Assembly (NCBI GenBank): GCA_030522415.1
Contig: CM060113.1
Location: forward strand, 12,224,065 to 12,288,064
Source: Channallabes apus
Lineage: Eukaryota > Chordata > Actinopteri > Siluriformes > Clariidae
DNA: 64,000 nt
Direction of reading: 5' to 3'
Part shown: positions 59,490 through 64,000 of the stretch, piece after piece
How positions within the stretch are numbered: position 1 is the first letter of the stretch
Layout of the letters: every line of letters starts with the position of its first letter
Program-made: the position numbers and the translations under genes
Notes under the pieces: model-generated
The model's input: the letters and a program-made list of their open reading frames with translations, nothing else
Database searches by the model: none
Told to the model about the DNA's origin: nothing

Positions 59490-60560
59490 ACTGAATGCCT
59501 TGTCTCTACAAATTCCCCTTTTGGCTGCCCAGCTTGCTAATTAGTTAAACAAACGCTTCCATTAATGATTCCCTGGGCTGACTGAGCTGGAGTCGTTTTG
59601 TTCGGCTCAGCTGCCTCAAGCCGAGGGACTTCACTTGTCCTGCTGGAGACCAATTGGCCTCTCTGACCTGGACTATATCTGCCGGCCGGGCCTGTCCGGA
59701 GGTCCATCACCCCCTAACCATCGGCAGGCCAAAGGCCAGCGCCAGCTGCTTGGACTGACATCCGCTACAAAGGGCTCGAGCAGTGGAGCTTGTCATTACT
59801 TGAAATTTGCTCTGTTGGCTAAAAATCTCTTCTCGCTTCATTTTCTTGATTTCAACACGTTTGCAACTATTTATTGCAGGGTTGCCAGATAAATTTTTTC
59901 AGCGTCAGTTACTGTTGAACTGCATCAAAAATAAAAACTTAGATATATGTTATTCTTCAAACAGGCTAACAAATCAGACCAAACGGGCGCCAAAAAGCAT
60001 TGCACATCTTTCCTTCATGGCTCTGATTTTCGTCTCCGTACAGTGAGCGATGTGTCTAGGCCCAATTTTCCGTTTGTTTTGCAATGTTTTGACATTTGAC
60101 CGCTCCGCGGAGGTCTCGACAGAAATGGACGCTAATTGCCGGGACTGTAACAGTGCAGAGCCTCGGGCGCTCCGAGCGCGCGCTTTGTCAGCGCCTAATT
60201 GACAAGGGTCTGTCTGTATTTTGGAGCAGCTGGTCCTGAACGCAATCCCGACACGGCCCGTGTCCGCCTGGAGGGGGGAAAAGGCACAGTTAAATAGAGG
60301 GAGATTTATTAAAAACTCCCCATGGGTGACGCGACGTTAAGTAAGATATTTCCGAAGGCGAATCCACCAGAGCATTGTCCTTATTAATAATGCACGCGCC
60401 AATTTAGGACAATTAAGCAGGTGGCATTTCTAATAATTCTTATCGTGGATGGTGGAAAAAAAATTCATGCGAGTGATGGTTTATGAAAAATTATGAAATC
60501 ACACCGGGGATCTTATTCGTTCGAAAATAAACAGTAGAAAGAATCAGACAACATCGCTAT
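59490..60560. other. candidate conserved non-coding block 4 (largest)
   Basis: About 1 kb with homeodomain-core sites (GCTAATTAG, GCTAATTGCC, CCTAATTGACAA, AATTAAGCAG), E-box CAGCTG copies (59592-ish, 59748, 60228) and ordered GC-rich segments (GGGCGCTCCGAGCGCGCG). Typical of a developmental enhancer cluster; this is inference. Confidence 0.4.
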
Positions 60561-62200
60561 ATTTCTTATTCTTGATGCAGCAAGGAGCCGTGCACCACAT
60601 AAGGCAACCCCCAAAGTGCAATTTTCCAAATCAAATTATCTTATTTAAAGACACTATAAAGTAACTCCATCCTGGGCTCTTGAATCTTAAACGAATACTT
60701 TTAAAAGGCACATGCTGAAGTCCATCACTTTAATAAATAGCCCATTCTTTCGTCTTAAGCCATATAGTAGGTCTACACAGGGCTATGGTCAAATGAGACT
60801 GAGGTGGTATTGTTTGCTTCTAAAATGGAAAGACTTTCTCCGACTTTCCCACTGCCCGTCTGGGTGAAATGTAAAGAAATCCTTTTTCTTTCTGTGAGCT
60901 TTTTACACTGAAATCGTGATTTTTTCGTGTCTTCTCACGACGCTCCCCCCCGTGTGTCAGTGCAACAATGCGCAGAGAGAAGCACCCCGTAGGAGCGCCA
61001 CAGTCGGGGAGCTCGCGGATTGTTCTGGACATCTTTAGATTTCATCAATCAAAATGACTGCGGTTTTCCATAAAAATGCTGAATTCGGGAGCGGGTCTGA
61101 GAGAACTAGGTAGAAAATGCGACGCTGTCTCTATCGATGATAAATGACCATCTTTTGACTGAATAAACACAGATACGTGCTCGAGTCACTTTCATACTCT
61201 TTTTTTCTTTAGTTTGGACTGTTATTGCGCCGTTTATGCATGTGAGTTGTAGATAAGGTCTAAATATTTCCCAGCAAATTGTTTAAAGTGTGGCTAATAA
61301 AAATGTTAATGCAAGATCAGTTATTTTCTATTACAGTAATGCAAGAGTCTGCAGACCATTATATTCCCTAATTTAATAAATAAACAGACTTGACATTTGC
61401 ACAAATATATGCTTAATCTTTGAGTCTTTTGTGCAATTTGCACGACTCTAATTTTATATAGGTCTATATCAAATAAACTATGCACAACTGTGCATGATGC
61501 ACGTATAGGTTAATCAATTTCGATATGTGCTTGTAGAGCTCATCTCCACCCTTTTATGGGCATTAATATTAAAGCATTCTAATCATTAACTGTAATGCAT
61601 TACTTAGCAAGTGCATCGAAACTAAAGCACTCAGTAGCCTGTATTTTCTTGTTGCAGAGTTACAGCAGTATCATTAAGAGGGCGAAACAGGGAAAAACTT
61701 GAAAATGAAAACATGGACATAGGCTATAACTTAGTTTTAAAATGATTTAAGGTACATACAATGGACCGTAATAAGATTTTAGAGTAAAACCTTTAAAGGA
61801 ACAGTATGTGCTTATTTCTAGGAAAAAATATTCATATCGCACAAAACAGCTGGAGGGTGTTACTCTACCGACAAGGTTTGTCTGACCCTAGTATATTTAA
61901 CGGGTTAACGAAGTCTAACCATTAATGTAGGTGTGTGATTCGTCAAATATCACTCTCTTTTTGATAATTTCTTTTTATTGCATCTAAGCATTGTTGTTCT
62001 TATTGATGTGAAATAGTGTTGATGTTGTAGTGGCCTTATAAAGGACCTCCAATGAGAATAACACTATAAATTAAAGATTTGTAGAATTATAATTATTTGT
62101 TGCTGTTGTCCAATGCAGCATACCTCAGTGTGGACTCTATGGGTTCATTTGCACCTGAACACTTCTGCTTCTCAACACCTACAGTATATGCTCGTTGCCA
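60561..62200. other. spacer, nothing recognised
   Basis: 60900-61020 is GC-richer (CGACGCTCCCCCCCGTGTG). No gene seen. Confidence 0.4.
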
Positions 62201-62640
62201 AATAAAATCAAATGGCAGATGAAAGAAGGGAAGAAGCGGGATTGTGAGGCTTGAATCGACAGTGTATCGGGTTGAAGAATTGTTTAATTTCGGCTCTTGG
62301 TCGAGATACAGGTCGCTAATAGAGATCTAATAGCTGATGGGTGAAGGCCCGTTTCCGCGCGCCCAGCTCTTATTGCGCCCCGCCGTCTCTGCTGTAAAAT
62401 AGAGCCCTAATCAGATTGAGGTATTCCTTTAGGAGACCTCCGGCCAGAGGGAAGATCGTTATTAAAAAAGTTAAGTGCAGAGAGAAGAATTCGACATACT
62501 GTTGAGGCCTGATGAAAAAAGGAGAAAGTGATCTATATCGTCGACAGACCTGGAAAGTCACCACAACCACCATCACTTTTTTGAAGCTGGTGTTGAGAAG
62601 CCATGTCCCAACGAATGTTATCATTTTAAAACTTGATAAA
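62200..62640. other. candidate conserved non-coding block 5
   Basis: GGGTTGAAGAATTGTTTAAT, CGCTAATAGAGATCTAATAG, GCCCTAATCAGATTGAGG and TATCGTCGACAGACC form a repeat-free block. No frame of length. Confidence 0.4.
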
Positions 62641-63560
62641 TTAAAGACAAACTGATTTTGACTACTTTGAGTGTTAAAAAAATAAGAATAAACAAACTAA
62701 AAATAATTTTAATTATATTTGCAGGAACCACAAAAAACAAGAATAATAAAAACACTGCATTGTTTGTTTATATTAATAAATAGTAAAATGACAATTTATA
62801 TTGTGGCTATGTTACATATAGGCTGTCTAAATATCTGTCCATAACAAATAATCCATTGCATGTAATACATGTATCTTAGAGGGTAGGCCTACACAATTTC
62901 ATCTAAATGAACAGTGTGGGATTTATTTCCTGGTTAATTTTCATGATTATGTGTTAATTGATACGATTTAAACATTTAAGATCAAATCATGTTAGTGTGA
63001 GTCCTGTACGTGTCTTTGCCTATATCCTGCTCTCTAATGATGTCTTATGTTTTTCTATTTTTTTTAAAAAATCTTTGTCTTGGGCATTGTCTTGGTGCAG
63101 AGTGTCCTTTGTACACCTCTGCATAATCATTAAACGTATCATAAAGACCATATAATTGGTCATTATAAAAACTGGCTCTTTCCAACTTGGTTGGCTTTAC
63201 TCATGCATGTTTATGCCTTTCATTGTACTCTGGATCTTGATTTCTTGATTCTTCAGCCACCTGTATTTTGATGATGCTTCAGTATTTTTATGATCATCCA
63301 GAAATATTTTTATCAGCAATACCTTAATATTGTTGAAGGTAACAGATGCAGTGTTGCATAAAGTGGTGAAGTAACCAGAACAGACCTGAATAAACTCGAC
63401 CAGTGGTTGTTAGGCCTGTAGGTGTTAATGTGTCATACTAAGAGCAATAGCACAGGAGTTTCAAATTAATGTCAATTGCATTGATCTGATTAAATATTCA
63501 AATTCTTCTGGAGCACTGCGAACGTTTGATTGGCGTGAGTGACCCATGTACAGAGTGGTA
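62641..63560. other. spacer, nothing recognised
   Basis: AT-rich with no recognised gene or repeat. Confidence 0.4.
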
Positions 63561-63562
63561 AA

Positions 63563-63565
<3 letters not shown>

Positions 63566-63593
<28 letters not shown>
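63566..63593. repeat. (CT)14 microsatellite
   Basis: TCTCTCTC run before the GC-rich right end. Confidence 0.95.
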
Positions 63594-63597
<4 letters not shown>

Positions 63598-63689
63598 AGT
63601 TTGACAGGCGCATTGAGGCCTGTCTCTGTGCCTGAAGCTCCCCCCACAAACACAGAGCCGGATGATTGATGAGGGAAAAGGGCAAGGCC

Positions 63690-64000
63690 GAGCATGCACA
63701 CTATAAACCTCTATACACACGGCGGTCTCAATGGAGGCGGGTCTGCGCGCGCAGTCACCGGCAGCGGCCGCGCGCTCAATAGACGTCGGCGCGAGCAGAC
63801 TGAAGGCCAGCGGCACAGAGGAAAGGTGCTCTGTTGTGCCCTAATCCAGTTAGCTACTGAGCCACCAGCGCGACGAAGGCACCGAGCAAAGAGGCAGAGA
63901 GATGGGTGAAGGAGAGAGGAAGGGTGAACGACAGGCGGTTGAGGGGGAATTGCAGCTTTAGCTCCTGCTGAGAGAGACAAGAGGAGAGAGAACTATAGTT
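63690..64000 (+). promoter_or_regulatory. CpG-rich segment, possible promoter/5' UTR of an off-window gene
   Basis: TCTGCGCGCGCAGTCACCGG, CAGCGGCCGCGCGCTC and ACGTCGGCGCGAGCAG give many CpG in a genome otherwise depleted. 63902 has an ATG with a stop 19 codons later (upstream-ORF-like). Strand is assumed. Confidence 0.35.

Overview
The window looks like teleost fish genomic DNA. It has short spliced exons with GT-AG borders, a dense and varied set of fish-type transposable elements, and many copies of a DANA/Mermaid-like V-SINE with GAATGAAT tails. That SINE and the Tc1 load suggest an otophysan such as a catfish, but this is inference.

Host genes. (1) slc43a3, an SLC43-family transporter, lies on the minus strand. 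Ten coding exons (59 codons into the first exon through codon 411) can be placed between 7188 and 243; the last ~80 codons lie beyond the left edge. (2) smtnl1-like, a smoothelin-like calponin-homology protein, lies on the plus strand in five exons (42520-46510, 452 aa), with an acidic C-terminal tail. Human SLC43A3 and SMTNL1 are also close neighbours (11q12), which supports both calls. (3) A possible 99-aa single-pass membrane protein at 51358-51657 is unrecognised. (4) The right edge (63.69-64.0 kb) is CpG-rich and may be the promoter/5' UTR of a gene starting outside the window.

Between the two main genes, 8.6-41.2 kb is largely transposon. In order: degenerate V-SINE and Tc1 scraps; an internally deleted BEL/Pao LTR element bracketed by a ~97-bp direct repeat; a DIRS-type element (13.68-19.09 kb) that landed in a V-SINE and was itself hit by a Tc1-like transposon; a tRNA-derived SINE; an L2-type LINE (19.7-22.9 kb); a second nest in which a V-SINE was hit by a Tc1-like element, which was hit by a young Ty3/gypsy element (25.57-30.55 kb); a second Ty3/gypsy element with 207-bp LTRs and an 18-nt tRNA-Ser primer site (31.99-36.61 kb); and a 1.95-kb TIR element carrying an inner foldback element.

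From about 49.5 kb to the right end, repeats become rare and open reading frames are few. Several blocks (54.6, 55.8, 58.1, 59.5-60.5 and 62.2-62.6 kb) have the mixed composition and homeodomain-core motifs typical of conserved non-coding regulatory DNA. This is judged by eye only.

The most notable observations are: a 12-nt perfect complement between the gypsy primer-binding site and the predicted 5' end of its own transcript (Tf1/sushi-type self-priming); the long direct repeat flanking the BEL element; the DIRS circle-junction signature; the acidic tail on the smoothelin-like protein; and the unrecognised small membrane protein.
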